Below, in pieces: positions 55,425 to 64,000 of a DNA stretch of 64,000 bases (its first letter is position 1; each line of letters begins with the position of its first letter). Both the position numbers and the translations under genes were made by a program. The notes under the pieces are model-generated. The model had not been told where the DNA came from and did no database searches. It worked only from the letters and a program-made list of their open reading frames with translations. The DNA comes from Pseudomonadota bacterium (GTDB lineage: Bacteria > Pseudomonadota > Gammaproteobacteria > Burkholderiales > Rhodocyclaceae), in NCBI GenBank assembly GCA_008501585.1, contig QQUN01000020.1, positions 1 through 64,000 of the forward strand, given 5' to 3'.

Positions 55425-57335
55425 TCAGGGCAGGCGGGTGATGCGGTCTTGCGGGCCCGGGGCGACGCCGGCCGGGTTGGCCTGCAGGTAGGCTTCGAAG
55501 GCGTCGAGATCCACCGCGCCGCCGAGGCGGTTGCTGCCTTCGGTGAGCACCGCAAAGCCGTCGCCGCCGTCGGCCAGGAAGCTGTTGACCGTCACCCGGT
55601 AAGCGGCGCTCGGGTCGACCGGCACGCCCTGGAGGGTCATGGCCGTGATGCGGGCGTTGCAGGTGGCGCCGGCCGAGTAGCGGTAGGCGAAGCCGGCGGA
55701 CACCTGCAGCATGCGGGTGCTGCTCTGGCCGTTGCAGCCGGCAAACTGGGTTTCGAGCAGGGTCTTGAGCTGCGCGCCGTTGAGCGTCAGGGTGACCAGC
55801 GAGTTGCCGAAGGGCTGCACGGTGAAGGCGTCGCCGAAGGTGACCTTGCCGTCGGGCGCGTTGAAGGGCAGGTCGGCGCGGATGCCGCCCGGGTTCATGA
55901 AGGCCACCACGGCCTCGCCAAAGCCGACGTCGTCGGTGGCGTCGAGCTGGGCGTCGGCGATCACGTCGCCCAGCGCCGATTCGCCGGCGGCGTTCTGGCT
56001 GCGGCTGATGGCGCCGGTAATGGTGCCGATCACGCGCGCCTTGGGCACGGCGGAGAGCGCGTCGTAGTGGGCGACCAGGTCGGTCATGTAGGGCGCTTCG
56101 GCGGTGGTGCTGCCGGTGCCGGTGGCGACGTTGGTGGCGGCCACGGCGATGACGTCGCGCGTCTGGGTGTCGATGGTCAGGTCGATGTCGCTCAGCATGC
56201 GGGCGTATTGGCCGGCCGAGGTGACGCGCACCGGCTGACCGGCCTGGTTGGGGAGCAGGCAGTTGTAGGCGCGGTGGGTGTGGCCGGAGATGACCAGGTC
56301 GACCGCCGGATCGAGGCGGCTGACGATATCGACGATCGGTCCCGAGACGCCGTCGCAGCCGTTGTCGCCGCCGGCGGCAAAGCCGCCTTCATGGATCAGC
56401 ACCACGATGCTCTCGATGCCCTTGGCCTTGAGCTGGGGCACCAGCGCATTGACCGTGTCGGCCTCGTCGCCGAACTGCAGCCCGGCCACGCCGGCGGGGG
56501 AAACGATGGTCGGCGTGCCTTTGAGCGTCATGCCGACGAAGGCCACCTTGTTGCCGAGGAAGTCCTTCACCCCGTAAGCCGGCAGCACGGTCTGGCCGGT
56601 GGTGGTGTCGTGCACGTTGGCGGCGAGGAAGCCGAAGGCCGCGCCGGCGAACTGGCCGTCGCCGCGCACGTCCTGCGGCAGGCCGAGGCCGGAGAAGGCG
56701 TCGCTGGCGTGGTTGCCGCCATGCTGCATGCGGTGCAGTTCGGCCTTGCCCTCGTCGAACTCATGGTTGCCGACGGCGTTGAAGTCGATGCCGATGCGGT
56801 TCATCGCCTCGATGGTCGGCTCGTCCTTGAACAGGGCCGAGGTCAGCGGGCTGGCGCCGATCATGTCGCCGGCCGAGACCACCGCGTTGAGCGGGTTCTG
56901 CGCGCGCAGTGCGTCGATGCGGGTGGCGAAGCGCGCCACGCCGGGGTTGCTGCTCGAACCCTCGCCGGCCTTGATGGTGCCGTGGAAATCGTTGAAGCCG
57001 ATCAGCTTGACGGTCAGCGTGCGGCCGATCTCCGAGGCCTTGGCGGCGGCGATCAGGGCGATGCGCTCGCGCGCCGAAATCTGCCGCTCGCGCATCAACT
57101 CGAAGCTCACTCGCGACACATGGGCGAGGAAGCTCGCGGTGTTGCCCCAGGCCTGTTCATCGTCGAAACGGTCATCCAGCGTGCAGCCGCCAACGGCGCG
57201 GTTGGGCACGCCGCTGTCGATGATGCCGAAGGTGACGTTGGCGACCGGGTCGGGGCTGGTGCAGGGGGCGGCAAAGGCCGCGGCGGGGACAAACGCGGCA
57301 GCGATGGCGGCCGCGATCAGGGGTCTGGCGAGCAT
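55425..57335 (-). CDS. Bifunctional metallophosphatase/5'-nucleotidase
   Basis: A 636-residue secreted enzyme. Signal peptide 1-22, an N-terminal extension (about 25-110) not typical of the family, then the metallophosphatase domain with IGFNDFHGTIKAG (metal ligands), GDMIGASP, VGNHEFDEG (motif Asn-His-Glu) and HTHRAYNC, then a 5'-nucleotidase C-terminal domain (about 440-620). It would hydrolyse nucleotides or phosphoesters in the periplasm or outside. Paired with the PEP-CTERM gene downstream. Confidence 0.88.
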   Translation of the reverse strand: MLARPLIAAAIAAAFVPAAAFAAPCTSPDPVANVTFGIIDSGVPNRAVGGCTLDDRFDDEQAWGNTASFLAHVSRVSFELMRERQISARERIALIAAAKASEIGRTLTVKLIGFNDFHGTIKAGEGSSSNPGVARFATRIDALRAQNPLNAVVSAGDMIGASPLTSALFKDEPTIEAMNRIGIDFNAVGNHEFDEGKAELHRMQHGGNHASDAFSGLGLPQDVRGDGQFAGAAFGFLAANVHDTTTGQTVLPAYGVKDFLGNKVAFVGMTLKGTPTIVSPAGVAGLQFGDEADTVNALVPQLKAKGIESIVVLIHEGGFAAGGDNGCDGVSGPIVDIVSRLDPAVDLVISGHTHRAYNCLLPNQAGQPVRVTSAGQYARMLSDIDLTIDTQTRDVIAVAATNVATGTGSTTAEAPYMTDLVAHYDALSAVPKARVIGTITGAISRSQNAAGESALGDVIADAQLDATDDVGFGEAVVAFMNPGGIRADLPFNAPDGKVTFGDAFTVQPFGNSLVTLTLNGAQLKTLLETQFAGCNGQSSTRMLQVSAGFAYRYSAGATCNARITAMTLQGVPVDPSAAYRVTVNSFLADGGDGFAVLTEGSNRLGGAVDLDAFEAYLQANPAGVAPGPQDRITRLP

Positions 57336-57485
57336 GGCGGGAATCCTTGGCGTGTGGGGAGCGGGGCAGGATGGAACGGGCTCGCCTAAGCTACCGCCGG
57401 CGGATGACACTTCTTGGCCCCGGTCATCGCCGGCCATTAGTCCGTTTGGTGGATGGCGCCGGATGACTCGCCGTGGCCGTCAACG

Positions 57486-57511
57486 AAAAAGCCCCGCCAT
57501 GCGGGCGGGGC
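57486..57511 (-). terminator. Rho-independent terminator of the aminotransferase gene
   Basis: GCCCCGCC (57491-57498) pairs with GGCGGGGC (57504-57511). Read leftward, the stem is followed by a run of five U (AAAAA at 57486-57490 on the plus strand). It lies 22 bases after the stop. Confidence 0.85.
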
Positions 57512-57532
57512 CGGGGTGTTGCGGTGGGCGGA

Positions 57533-58660
57533 TCAGCCCATGGCGTCGAGTGCGGTTTTCAGCGTGGCCACGGTGCGCTCGACGTTGTGCAGCTTGTCGA
57601 GCCCGAACAGGCCGATGCGGAAGCTGCGGTAGTCGGCCGGTTCGTCGCATTGCAGCGGCACGCCGGCGGCGCTTTGCAGGCCGGCGGCGATGAACTTCTT
57701 GCCGCTGTGGATCTCGGCGTCGTCGGTGTAGCTGACCACCACGCCCGGCGCCTGGAAGCCCGGCGCGGCGACGCTCTTGAAGCCCTTGGATTCGAGCAGG
57801 GCACGCGCCTGGCGGCCGAGTTCGAGTTGTTCGTCGCGCACCTTGTCGAAGCCGTAGGCCTCGGTCTCGAGCATGATGTCGCGCATGCGGGTGAGCGCGT
57901 CGGTGGGCATGGTGGCGTGGTAGGCGTGGCCGCCGCCCTCGTAGGCCTGCATGATCTGCAGCCATTTCTTGAGGTCGGCCGCGAAGCTGGTGCTGGTGGT
58001 GGCGTCGAGCGCGGCCAGGGCGCGCGCATTCATCATCACCATGGCGCAGCAGGGCGAGCCGCTCCAGCCCTTTTGGGGGGCGCTGATCAGCACGTCGACG
58101 CCGGTGGCGGCCATGTCCACCCACACCGTGCCGGAGGCGATGCAGTCGAGCACGAACAGGCCGCCGACCTCATGCACCGCGTCGGCCACGGCGCGCAGGT
58201 AGTCGGTCGGCAGCATCATGCCGGAGGCGGTTTCCACATGCGGGGCAAAGACCACGGCCGGCTTTTCGGCGCGGATGGTGGCCACCACCTCGTCGATGGG
58301 CGCCGGGGCGAAGGCGGCCTGCGGGCCGGATTCAACCTGACGGGCCTTGAGCACGGTGTGCGAGGACGGGATGCTGCCCATATCGAAGATCTGCGTCCAG
58401 CGGAAGCTGAACCAGCCGTTGCGGATCACCAGGCACTGCTTGCCGGTGGCGAACTGGCGCGCCACGGCCTCCATGCCGAAGGTGCCGCTGCCGGGGACGA
58501 TGGCCACCGCGTCGGCGTGATAGACCGTCTTGAGCACGCGCGAGATATCGCGCATCACGCCCTGGAAGCGGGCGGACATGTGGTTGAGCGCGCGGTCGGT
58601 ATAGACCACGGAGTATTCGAGCAACCCCTCGGGGTCGATATCGGGTAGCAGGGCAGGCAC
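57533..58660 (-). CDS. Class V aminotransferase (alanine-glyoxylate type)
   Basis: A 375-residue PLP enzyme of fold type I. GSGTFGMEAVARQFATGKQCLVIRNG is the cofactor phosphate site, LDCIASGTVWVDMAATGVDV the Asp that contacts PLP, and ISAPQKGWSGSPCCAMVMM holds the Schiff-base Lys. Start is GTG at 58660, with GGAG six bases before. It could be an alanine-glyoxylate, serine-glyoxylate or 2-aminoethylphosphonate type; the sequence alone does not decide. Stands alone with its own terminator. Confidence 0.85.
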   Translation of the reverse strand: MPALLPDIDPEGLLEYSVVYTDRALNHMSARFQGVMRDISRVLKTVYHADAVAIVPGSGTFGMEAVARQFATGKQCLVIRNGWFSFRWTQIFDMGSIPSSHTVLKARQVESGPQAAFAPAPIDEVVATIRAEKPAVVFAPHVETASGMMLPTDYLRAVADAVHEVGGLFVLDCIASGTVWVDMAATGVDVLISAPQKGWSGSPCCAMVMMNARALAALDATTSTSFAADLKKWLQIMQAYEGGGHAYHATMPTDALTRMRDIMLETEAYGFDKVRDEQLELGRQARALLESKGFKSVAAPGFQAPGVVVSYTDDAEIHSGKKFIAAGLQSAAGVPLQCDEPADYRSFRIGLFGLDKLHNVERTVATLKTALDAMG

Positions 58661-58892
58661 GGTTCGCTCCGGTTGATGTCTCGGGACAGGTGGCGGCGGC
58701 GGCCACCGGCAAACCCAGAGGATGCCACTGTTTGGTGCCTGCTCCAAGCCGGTGCGGCGCCCCGCGCGCTGCGGTCGCAAATCGCCCGCATTGTTGTGAA
58801 TGTGCGAACAGTCATTCAAGCGAACGCTGGATTGTCTTTGGATCTGCGCGCCCCCATCATGATCCCATCGCAACGCATCCTGGAGTACGGAC

Positions 58893-59597
58893 ATGAGCAT
58901 GACGATCCGCAAGGCCAACGACCGCGGCCACGCCCGCTTCGGCTGGCTGAACGCCCGCCACACCTTTTCCTTCGGCGAATACTACGACCCGGCGCACATG
59001 GGCTTTGGCCCGCTGCGGGTGATCAACGACGACCGCATCGCCCCCGGCGGCGGCTTTCCGACCCATCCGCATGCCGACATGGAGATCCTCACCTATGTGA
59101 TCGACGGCGCGCTGGCGCACAAGGACAGCCTGGGCAACGGCTCGACCATCCGCCCCGGCGAGATTCAGTACATGCGCGCCGGCACCGGCATCCGCCACAG
59201 CGAGTTCAACCCGTCGAGCAGTGATCCGCTGCGCCTGTTGCAGATCTGGATCCTGCCGGCCGAGCGCGGCACGGCGCCGGGTTATGGCCAGCAGCGCATC
59301 GATGCCTTGCCGGTGAAAAACGGCCTGCGGCTGATCGCCAGTGGTGATGGCCGGGACGGCGCGGTGCATATCGGCCAGGACGTCGACCTCTACGCCGCCA
59401 CGCTCGATGGTGCCGACACGGCCGCGCTGACCCTCGCCCCCGGCCGGCTGGCCTGGGTGCAGGTGGCGCGGGGTGCGGTGACGCTCAATGGCGAGCGGTT
59501 GCATGAGGGCGACGGCGCGGCGCTGGCCGACGAGGCGCGGTTGCAGCTGAGCGACGGCGATGGTGCCGAGTTGTTGGTGTTCGACATGGCGCCGTAA
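58893..59597 (+). CDS. Pirin family protein (YhaK-like)
   Basis: A 234-residue bicupin. Metal ligands lie in FPTHPHADMEILTYVIDG (two His) and GTGIRHSEFN (His and Glu), the pirin pattern. Some members oxidise quercetin. It begins ATGAGCATG; ATG at 58893 is preferred. Divergent from the aminotransferase gene. Confidence 0.9.
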   Translation: MSMTIRKANDRGHARFGWLNARHTFSFGEYYDPAHMGFGPLRVINDDRIAPGGGFPTHPHADMEILTYVIDGALAHKDSLGNGSTIRPGEIQYMRAGTGIRHSEFNPSSSDPLRLLQIWILPAERGTAPGYGQQRIDALPVKNGLRLIASGDGRDGAVHIGQDVDLYAATLDGADTAALTLAPGRLAWVQVARGAVTLNGERLHEGDGAALADEARLQLSDGDGAELLVFDMAP

Positions 59598-59620
59598 CGA
59601 GGCGTCGGGTGATTCACGAT

Positions 59621-59777
59621 GGTGGGCGGCAAGCCGCCCACCCTACGACAGGCGCATTGCTGTTGCGCTCGGGGCGCCACGACGACGATACCGGCGCCGT
59701 AGGGTGGTCGGCTTTGCTGCCCACCACGCAGCGTTTGTCGTGAGGCACGATGGGTGGCCCCTCGCCGCCCGCCCTAC
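59621..59777. repeat. REP-like palindrome cluster between pirin and murB genes
   Basis: Three related palindromes: GGTGGGCGGC-AA-GCCGCCCACC then CTAC (59621-59646); GTAGGGTGGTCGGC...TGCCCACCAC (59699-59727); GGGTGGCCCC...CGCCCTAC (59752-59777). The first two face each other as in BIMEs. The third supplies the murB stop codon (CTA at 59774-59776). They differ from the element at 52425, so a second repeat family is likely. Confidence 0.65.
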
Positions 59778-60787
59778 ACGAAACTCGGCTCTGCCTCGAG
59801 CGTGATGCCGAAGCGGGTGTGCACATCGTTGGCGACGGCGCTGGCCAGTCGCTGCACGTCGGCACCGGTGGCGCCGCCGTGGTTGACGATGACCAGCGCC
59901 TGGCGGGCATGGCAGCCGACCGGGCCGAGGCGGCGGCCCTTCCAGCCGCACTGGTCGATCAGCCAGCCGGCCGCCAGCTTGATGCGGCCGTCGGCCTGCG
60001 GGTAGTGCGGTGCGCCGGGATGGGTGGCGAGCAGGCGTTCGGCAATGGCGGCATCGACCACTGGGTTCTTGAAGAAGCTGCCGGCGTTGCCGAGCACCGC
60101 CGGGTCGGGCAGCTTGGCCTGGCGGATGGCGATGACCGCGTCGGAAATCTGCCGTGCGGTGGGCGTGGTGATGCCCTGCTCGGCCAGGTGGCGCTGCAGG
60201 TCGGCGTAGCCGGTGAGCGGCGGCCATGGCCGCGGCAGGCGGAAGACCACGCGGGTGATCAGCCAGCGGCCGGCCTCGGCCTGCTTGAATACGCTGTCGC
60301 GGTAGCCGAAGCGGCAGTCGGCGGCGGTGAATTGACGCTGCGCGCCGGTGTCGAGATTCACCGCGTCGAGCGATTCGAAGCGCTCGGCCATCTCCAGGCC
60401 GTAGGCGCCGATGTTCTGGATCGGCGCGGCGCCGACCGTGCCGGGAATCAGCGAGAGGTTTTCCAGCCCCGGCAGCTCTTCATCCAGCGTCCAGCGCACG
60501 AAGTCGTGCCAGGGCTCGCCGCCGGCCGCGGCCACGCGCCAGGCGTCGTCGGCGTCGGCCAGGCGCTCGCGGCCGCGCAGTGCCACATGCAGCACCAGCG
60601 CGTCCACATCGCCGGTGAACACCAGGTTGCTGCCGCCACCGAGCACCAGCCGCGGGCCGCGCAGGGCGCCGTCGCGGGCCAGCGCGACCAGGGTGTCGAT
60701 ATCGTCGATGCGCAGGTAGCGCGCGGCAGTGGCGGGCAGGCCGAAGGTGTTGAAGCGGTCGAGCGGGATGTGGGTGTGGACGGGCAT
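59774..60787 (-). CDS. murB: UDP-N-acetylenolpyruvoylglucosamine reductase MurB (type I)
   Basis: A 337-residue FAD enzyme that makes UDP-MurNAc. [16 protein letters not shown] (FAD binding), [31 protein letters not shown], and [12 protein letters not shown], whose Ser is the proton donor, then the C-terminal EAEPSFV with the catalytic Glu. Length fits the E. coli-type class I. ATG at 60787 overlaps the PACE stop by one base. Its own stop lies inside a REP-like repeat. Confidence 0.95.
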   Translation of the reverse strand: MPVHTHIPLDRFNTFGLPATAARYLRIDDIDTLVALARDGALRGPRLVLGGGSNLVFTGDVDALVLHVALRGRERLADADDAWRVAAAGGEPWHDFVRWTLDEELPGLENLSLIPGTVGAAPIQNIGAYGLEMAERFESLDAVNLDTGAQRQFTAADCRFGYRDSVFKQAEAGRWLITRVVFRLPRPWPPLTGYADLQRHLAEQGITTPTARQISDAVIAIRQAKLPDPAVLGNAGSFFKNPVVDAAIAERLLATHPGAPHYPQADGRIKLAAGWLIDQCGWKGRRLGPVGCHARQALVIVNHGGATGADVQRLASAVANDVHTRFGITLEAEPSFV

Positions 60788-61239
60788 CAGTCGGCCTGCG
60801 GCGCGCGGATCGGGAAAAACCGATCGTAGGCCAGATTGAAGACGAAGGCGTACACCGTGTAGGCCACGGCCAGGGCGAGGTCGGCAATGAGCGCGGTGAG
60901 CCAGTCCATGCCGGTCCATGCCATGACCACCGGCAGGGTCATGATCAGCAGCCCGGTCTCGAAGCCGAAGGCATGCCCGATGCGCAGCGGCCAGGGTCGG
61001 CGGTCGGCGGTGCGGCCGGTGAGGCGGCCTTCGACCCAGTCGAAGCCGATGTTGTAGACCGCGTTCCACAGCGCGGCGATCAGGGCGATCAGCGCCAGCA
61101 TGCCCAGCGAGTTGGCGATGGGCACGCCGCTGGCCCAGGCGAAGGGCGGGGTGATGAGCAGCAGCCCGCCGGCCTCGAACAAGGCGATCTGGCGGGCGCG
61201 ATCCCAGAAGCGGCGCAGCGGGGGGGCCGTGGAGGACAC
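60787..61239 (-). CDS. PACE family efflux transporter (AceI-like)
   Basis: A 150-residue inner-membrane protein with four helices as two tandem domains: [23 protein letters not shown] and [25 protein letters not shown], then [23 protein letters not shown] and [20 protein letters not shown]. The first helix Glu and the WN-x-x-YN and F-x-x-NLAYD patterns are typical of PACE proteins, which export chlorhexidine-like biocides or polyamines. Substrate not shown. Translated with murB. Confidence 0.85.
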   Translation of the reverse strand: MSSTAPPLRRFWDRARQIALFEAGGLLLITPPFAWASGVPIANSLGMLALIALIAALWNAVYNIGFDWVEGRLTGRTADRRPWPLRIGHAFGFETGLLIMTLPVVMAWTGMDWLTALIADLALAVAYTVYAFVFNLAYDRFFPIRAPQAD

Positions 61240-61358
61240 GTCGGCTACCGGTGGTGAAAACCGCGACGATAGACAGGCCGGCGGGCGGACGCAAATCGGT
61301 GCGCGGCGATGTGTGGTTCAATCAAGGCCTGTCCTTCTTGTCATGGGTGCATTCGAGC

Positions 61359-61796
61359 ATGGCCCGCGTTCACATCGATCTGCCTGAAAGCTTTGATTTT
61401 TCAACCGATATCACGCTCTATCTGAGCCACATCAACTACGGTAACCACCTCGACAACGCCTTGCTGCTGACGGTGGTGTCGGAGGCGCGGCTGCGCTTCC
61501 TGAAGTCGATGGGCTATACCGAGCTGGCGGTCGAGGGCGTGGGCATCATCGTTGCCGACGCGGCCCTGCAATACCGCTCCGAAGCCCGTCACGGCGAGGT
61601 GATGCGGGTGGCCATGGCGGCCCGTGACTTCCATAAGTATGGCTGCGACCTGGCGTGGCAGATGTGCGAGGCCGAGTCGGGGCGCGAGGTGGCGCGCGGC
61701 AAGACCGGCATCCTGTTCTTCGACTACGCGGCCGGCAAGGTCTCCCGGGTGCCCGAGGGCTTTGCGGCGCGCTTTGCCGCCGCGGCCGGGCAATGA
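61359..61796 (+). CDS. Acyl-CoA thioesterase, hotdog fold
   Basis: A 145-residue 4HBT-type enzyme. HINYGNHLDNALLLTVVSEARLRFLKSMGY contains the usual Asn-x-x-x-His-x-Asp-x-Asn catalytic motif; VGIIVADAALQYRSEARHGEVM and ARGKTGILFFDYA are family strands. It would hydrolyse acyl-CoA esters; chain length unknown. ATG at 61359 starts the family; longer in-frame extension is unsupported. Stop overlaps the next gene (ATGATG). Confidence 0.85.
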   Translation: MARVHIDLPESFDFSTDITLYLSHINYGNHLDNALLLTVVSEARLRFLKSMGYTELAVEGVGIIVADAALQYRSEARHGEVMRVAMAARDFHKYGCDLAWQMCEAESGREVARGKTGILFFDYAAGKVSRVPEGFAARFAAAAGQ

Positions 61797-62152
61797 TGCG
61801 ACGCGCCCTCGCCACGCTGGCGCTGTGCCTGCCGGGCCTTGCCGGGGCGGGCGAGGCGCAGGTGCTCGATGCGGTGGCCGCGTGCGACGCGGCGCGGGTG
61901 TGCCAGTTTGCCGTCACGGTGCGGCATGCCGATGCGGGCTGGGATCACTACGCCGACGCGTGGGTGGTGCGCGCGCCGGACGGCTCGGAACTGGGCCGGC
62001 GGGTGCTGCTCCACCCGCATGACGATGAACAGCCCTTCACACGCCACCTGGGCGGGGTGAGGGTGCCGGCGGGCATCGACACCGTGCAGGTCGTGGCCCA
62101 CGACTCGGTGCATGGCTGGGGCGCTACTGGGGTCGCGGTACCGATTCGCTGA
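61793..62152 (+). CDS. Small periplasmic protein of unknown function
   Basis: A 119-residue secreted protein: signal peptide 1-20 (PGLAGAGEA), then two Cys (CDAARVCQF), likely a disulfide, and a beta-rich domain (FAVTVRHADAGWDHYADAWVVRAPDGSELGRRVLLHPHDDEQPFTR). Such proteins are seen in related bacteria; no function is known to me. ATG at 61793 overlaps the thioesterase stop, so it is in one unit with it. Confidence 0.65.
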   Translation: MMRRALATLALCLPGLAGAGEAQVLDAVAACDAARVCQFAVTVRHADAGWDHYADAWVVRAPDGSELGRRVLLHPHDDEQPFTRHLGGVRVPAGIDTVQVVAHDSVHGWGATGVAVPIR

Positions 62153-62157
62153 CGCTC

Positions 62158-62314
62158 AGAACTTGTGAATAAATTGACTGCGCGTGCCGACTGCTGCGTT
62201 GCTCACTCGCTCACGCCTCGCCTATCCATTTGATATGTCTCGTCGTTCGCTCGCGCAGTTGCCAAATGCGGCCTTGCACTCGACCCTGCTCGCTACGATT
62301 TCTTCACAAGTTCT
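62158..62314. mobile_element. 157-bp element with 12-bp inverted ends (MITE-like)
   Basis: AGAACTTGTGAA at 62158-62169 is repeated in perfect inverse at 62303-62314 (TTCACAAGTTCT). The inside has no ORF with a family and differs in composition from neighbours. It sits exactly between two gene ends: its last base is the first of the TGA stop of the next leftward gene. No target-site duplication is evident. Whether it moves or is only a repeated intergenic sequence is unknown. Confidence 0.6.
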
Positions 62315-62733
62315 CAGCCGCGCGGGCGGGCGGCGTCCACCTGCGCCAGTGCCCAGGCGCAGGCTGGGGCCAGGGCATCGAAGCAGGCGACGGCCTGGAA
62401 TCCCTTGTAGAGCCGGTCGAAGACGGACTCCATGATGCCGTGCCCTTCGACCTCGGGCGGCAGGACATAGGCGATCGCGACGCGGTGGTACTGCCCGGCC
62501 AGCAGGCGTGCGCTGTCGGCCAGGGCCTGGAGTGCGTCCTGCGGTGCCAGCACGCTGCGGTGGCAGACGGCAATCTGCGCCCACGGGCCTCCCGCCGCGA
62601 GGCGGGCCACATGTGGCGCGACCTCGACACGGTAGCGGTCGACAAGTTCAAGGTTCCATGGCCCGGTGAGGTCAGACATCAGCAGCCGACCCTCCTGGCG
62701 CAGCGCGAAGTCACCGTGAGCAGCAAAGGGCAT
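62314..62733 (-). CDS. Conserved protein of unknown function, possible STAS-like
   Basis: A 139-residue cytoplasmic protein. FALRQEGRLLMSDLTGPWNLELVDRYRVEVAPHVARL followed by PWAQIAVCHRSVLAPQDALQALADSARLLAGQY suggests an alpha/beta STAS or SpoIIAA-like fold, but this is a weak reading. It ends in ALAQVDAARPRG. It is 44 bases from the stop of the threonine ammonia-lyase gene. Confidence 0.5.
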   Translation of the reverse strand: MPFAAHGDFALRQEGRLLMSDLTGPWNLELVDRYRVEVAPHVARLAAGGPWAQIAVCHRSVLAPQDALQALADSARLLAGQYHRVAIAYVLPPEVEGHGIMESVFDRLYKGFQAVACFDALAPACAWALAQVDAARPRG

Positions 62734-62777
62734 GGGGCGGGGCCTCTGTCATTGGGGGCGGGCGCGCGGGCCGGCGC

Positions 62778-64000
62778 TCACAGTTGCAGCAGGTTGCGCA
62801 CCTGCAGTCCGTGGGCGGTAAAGTCGGCGAGCAGTTCCTGCTGGTGGTCGAAGTCGCGGGTTTCCATCTGCAGGATGACCTCGGTCATGCCTACCGGCAC
62901 ATGCAGCTCGCCGCGGCGGTGTTCCACATGGCGGATGTTGATGCCGAGCCGGGCCACCCGCTGGATCATCGCCAGCAGCTGGCCGGGGGCGTCGGAGGTG
63001 GTCACCGCCACGCTCATCAGCCGTCCGCTGGAGGCCAGGCCGTAGTCGATGGAGCGGCCGACCAGGGTCAGGTCCACATTGCCGCCGGAGATGACGCACA
63101 CCGCGCGGTCGTCGGGGGCGAGGCGGATCTTGCCCTGCATCAGCGCGGCCAGGCCGACCACGCCGGCCCCTTCGCCCATGGTGTGGGTGCGCTCGACCAG
63201 GGTGACGATGGCCTCGGCGATGGCGTTGTCGTCGACGGTGACGATCTCGTCGACCAGGGCGGCAATGACCTGCCGGTTGCGCTCGCCGGGGCGCTTGACC
63301 TTGATGCCGTCGGCGATGGTGTGGGCGCCGGGCGGCACGGTTTCGAGCGTGCCGTCGATGAGGAAGTTGCGATACGGCGCGACCGCCTCGGTCTGCACGC
63401 CGACGACGCGGATGCCCGGCCGCTGCAGCTTGAGCGCCAGTGCGATGCCGGCGATCAGCCCGCCGCCGCCCAGCGGCACCACGGCCACCGTCATGTCGGG
63501 AGCGTCTTCGAGCATCTCCAGCCCGCAGCTGGCCTGACCGGCGATGACGTCCCAGTCGTCGTAGGGGTGGAGGAAGGCCAGATCGTCGGCGCCGGCACGG
63601 CGGCGCGCCTCGTCGGCAGCCTGCTCCAGGGTGTCGCCCTCGAGTACCACCTCGGCGCCCAGCGCCCGGCAGGCCTGGATCTTGGTCAGCGGCGCATTGC
63701 CCGGCATCACCACCACCGCGCGCAGCCCGGCCAGCGCCGCGGCGCGCGCCACGCCCTGGGCATGGTTGCCGGCCGAGGCGGCGATCACGCCGCGGGGGCG
63801 CTCGGCGCCGCTGAGGAGACGGTCGATCTTGTGCGTGGCGCCCCGCAGCTTGAAGGAGCCGGTACGCTGAAGGTTCTCGAGCTTGAGCTGCACGGGCACG
63901 CCGAGGGCGTCGGAGATCGGGTCGTTGTGCCACTGGGCCGTGCGGATGATGGCCTCGCGGATGCGGGCCTGGGCGGCGAGCAGGGCGCTCAGGTCGAGCG
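62778..64000 (-). CDS. ilvA: Threonine ammonia-lyase, N-terminus outside window
   Basis: At least 407 residues are visible, open at the right edge. The reading continues past 63899 with LDLSALLAAQARIREAIIRT, so the gene starts beyond 64000. LENLQRTGSFKLRGATHKI holds the PLP lysine, SAGNHAQGVA, PLGGGGLIAG and CVISGGNVD are PLP-fold motifs, and the C-terminal ACT-type domain starts about SVAVTTSDAPGQLLAMI. It deaminates threonine to 2-oxobutanoate for isoleucine; a short ACT tail (rather than double) fits a catabolic or YbcT-type form, so the role is not certain. Confidence 0.9.
   Translation of the reverse strand, partial: LDLSALLAAQARIREAIIRTAQWHNDPISDALGVPVQLKLENLQRTGSFKLRGATHKIDRLLSGAERPRGVIAASAGNHAQGVARAAALAGLRAVVVMPGNAPLTKIQACRALGAEVVLEGDTLEQAADEARRRAGADDLAFLHPYDDWDVIAGQASCGLEMLEDAPDMTVAVVPLGGGGLIAGIALALKLQRPGIRVVGVQTEAVAPYRNFLIDGTLETVPPGAHTIADGIKVKRPGERNRQVIAALVDEIVTVDDNAIAEAIVTLVERTHTMGEGAGVVGLAALMQGKIRLAPDDRAVCVISGGNVDLTLVGRSIDYGLASSGRLMSVAVTTSDAPGQLLAMIQRVARLGINIRHVEHRRGELHVPVGMTEVILQMETRDFDHQQELLADFTAHGLQVRNLLQL

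Noticed and set aside
59621-59646. Palindrome after pirin read as a plain terminator
   Set aside because: It has no U run, and related copies recur nearby in inverted order, which fits a REP-like repeat better.

Overview
The window is GC-rich DNA from a bacterial chromosome. Its gene content points to a betaproteobacterium of the Rhodocyclales/Zoogloeaceae kind (Thauera or Azoarcus-like). The supporting signs are an EarP-EF-P pair, the rsmB-DUF4390-NtrY/NtrX block, RdgC, a PEP-CTERM protein, and rpmH-rnpA-yidD-yidC-mnmE facing dnaA-dnaN-gyrB. The genus is an inference. Genes are tightly packed, and many neighbours share 4-base start/stop overlaps.

Layout. (1) 1-8.6 kb is a zinc-acquisition supercluster. 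A leftward operon carries a ZrgA-like DUF2796 protein, an ABC ATPase and permease, a DUF3299 protein, a small exported protein, an outer-membrane porin-like protein and a metal-binding lipocalin-independent (ABC-type) binding protein cut by the window edge. A Fur-family regulator (zur) is divergent to it, followed by a znuCBA operon headed by a 39-residue membrane ORF. Three related 13-bp palindromes lie at the promoters. The first 23 bases resemble a sequencing adapter, so the window probably starts at a contig end. (2) 8.6-21.3 kb is housekeeping: a K+ channel, VanZ-like, RdgC, a pseudouridine synthase, EarP/EF-P, AmpG, a SMUG1-type glycosylase, a ROK kinase, MOSC and PriA. (3) 21.3-31.4 kb holds hemE, two tandem TrkH genes with TrkA, and an NtrY/NtrX-like pair whose regulator has a worn-down AAA+ domain.

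(4) 31.3-44.2 kb is the replication-origin neighbourhood: rsmB, spermidine synthase and AdoMet decarboxylase, a TSUP transporter, mnmE, yidC, yidD, rnpA, rpmH, then divergent dnaA, dnaN and gyrB. A perfect parS site and a near-perfect one flank the TSUP gene. A consensus DnaA box lies before dnaA, and two more lie between priA and hemE.

(5) 44.2-52.0 kb is a type I restriction-modification operon inserted directly behind the gyrB terminator, in the unusual order hsdR-hsdS-AlbA_2/ATPase gene-hsdM, all coupled by overlaps. (6) 52-64 kb is mixed metabolism: DM13, hppD, a PEP-CTERM protein with a 5'-nucleotidase, a class V aminotransferase, pirin, murB, a PACE exporter, a thioesterase and a threonine ammonia-lyase that runs off the window. 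REP-like palindromes and a 157-bp element with inverted termini sit at gene ends here. No rRNA, tRNA or CRISPR array was found.
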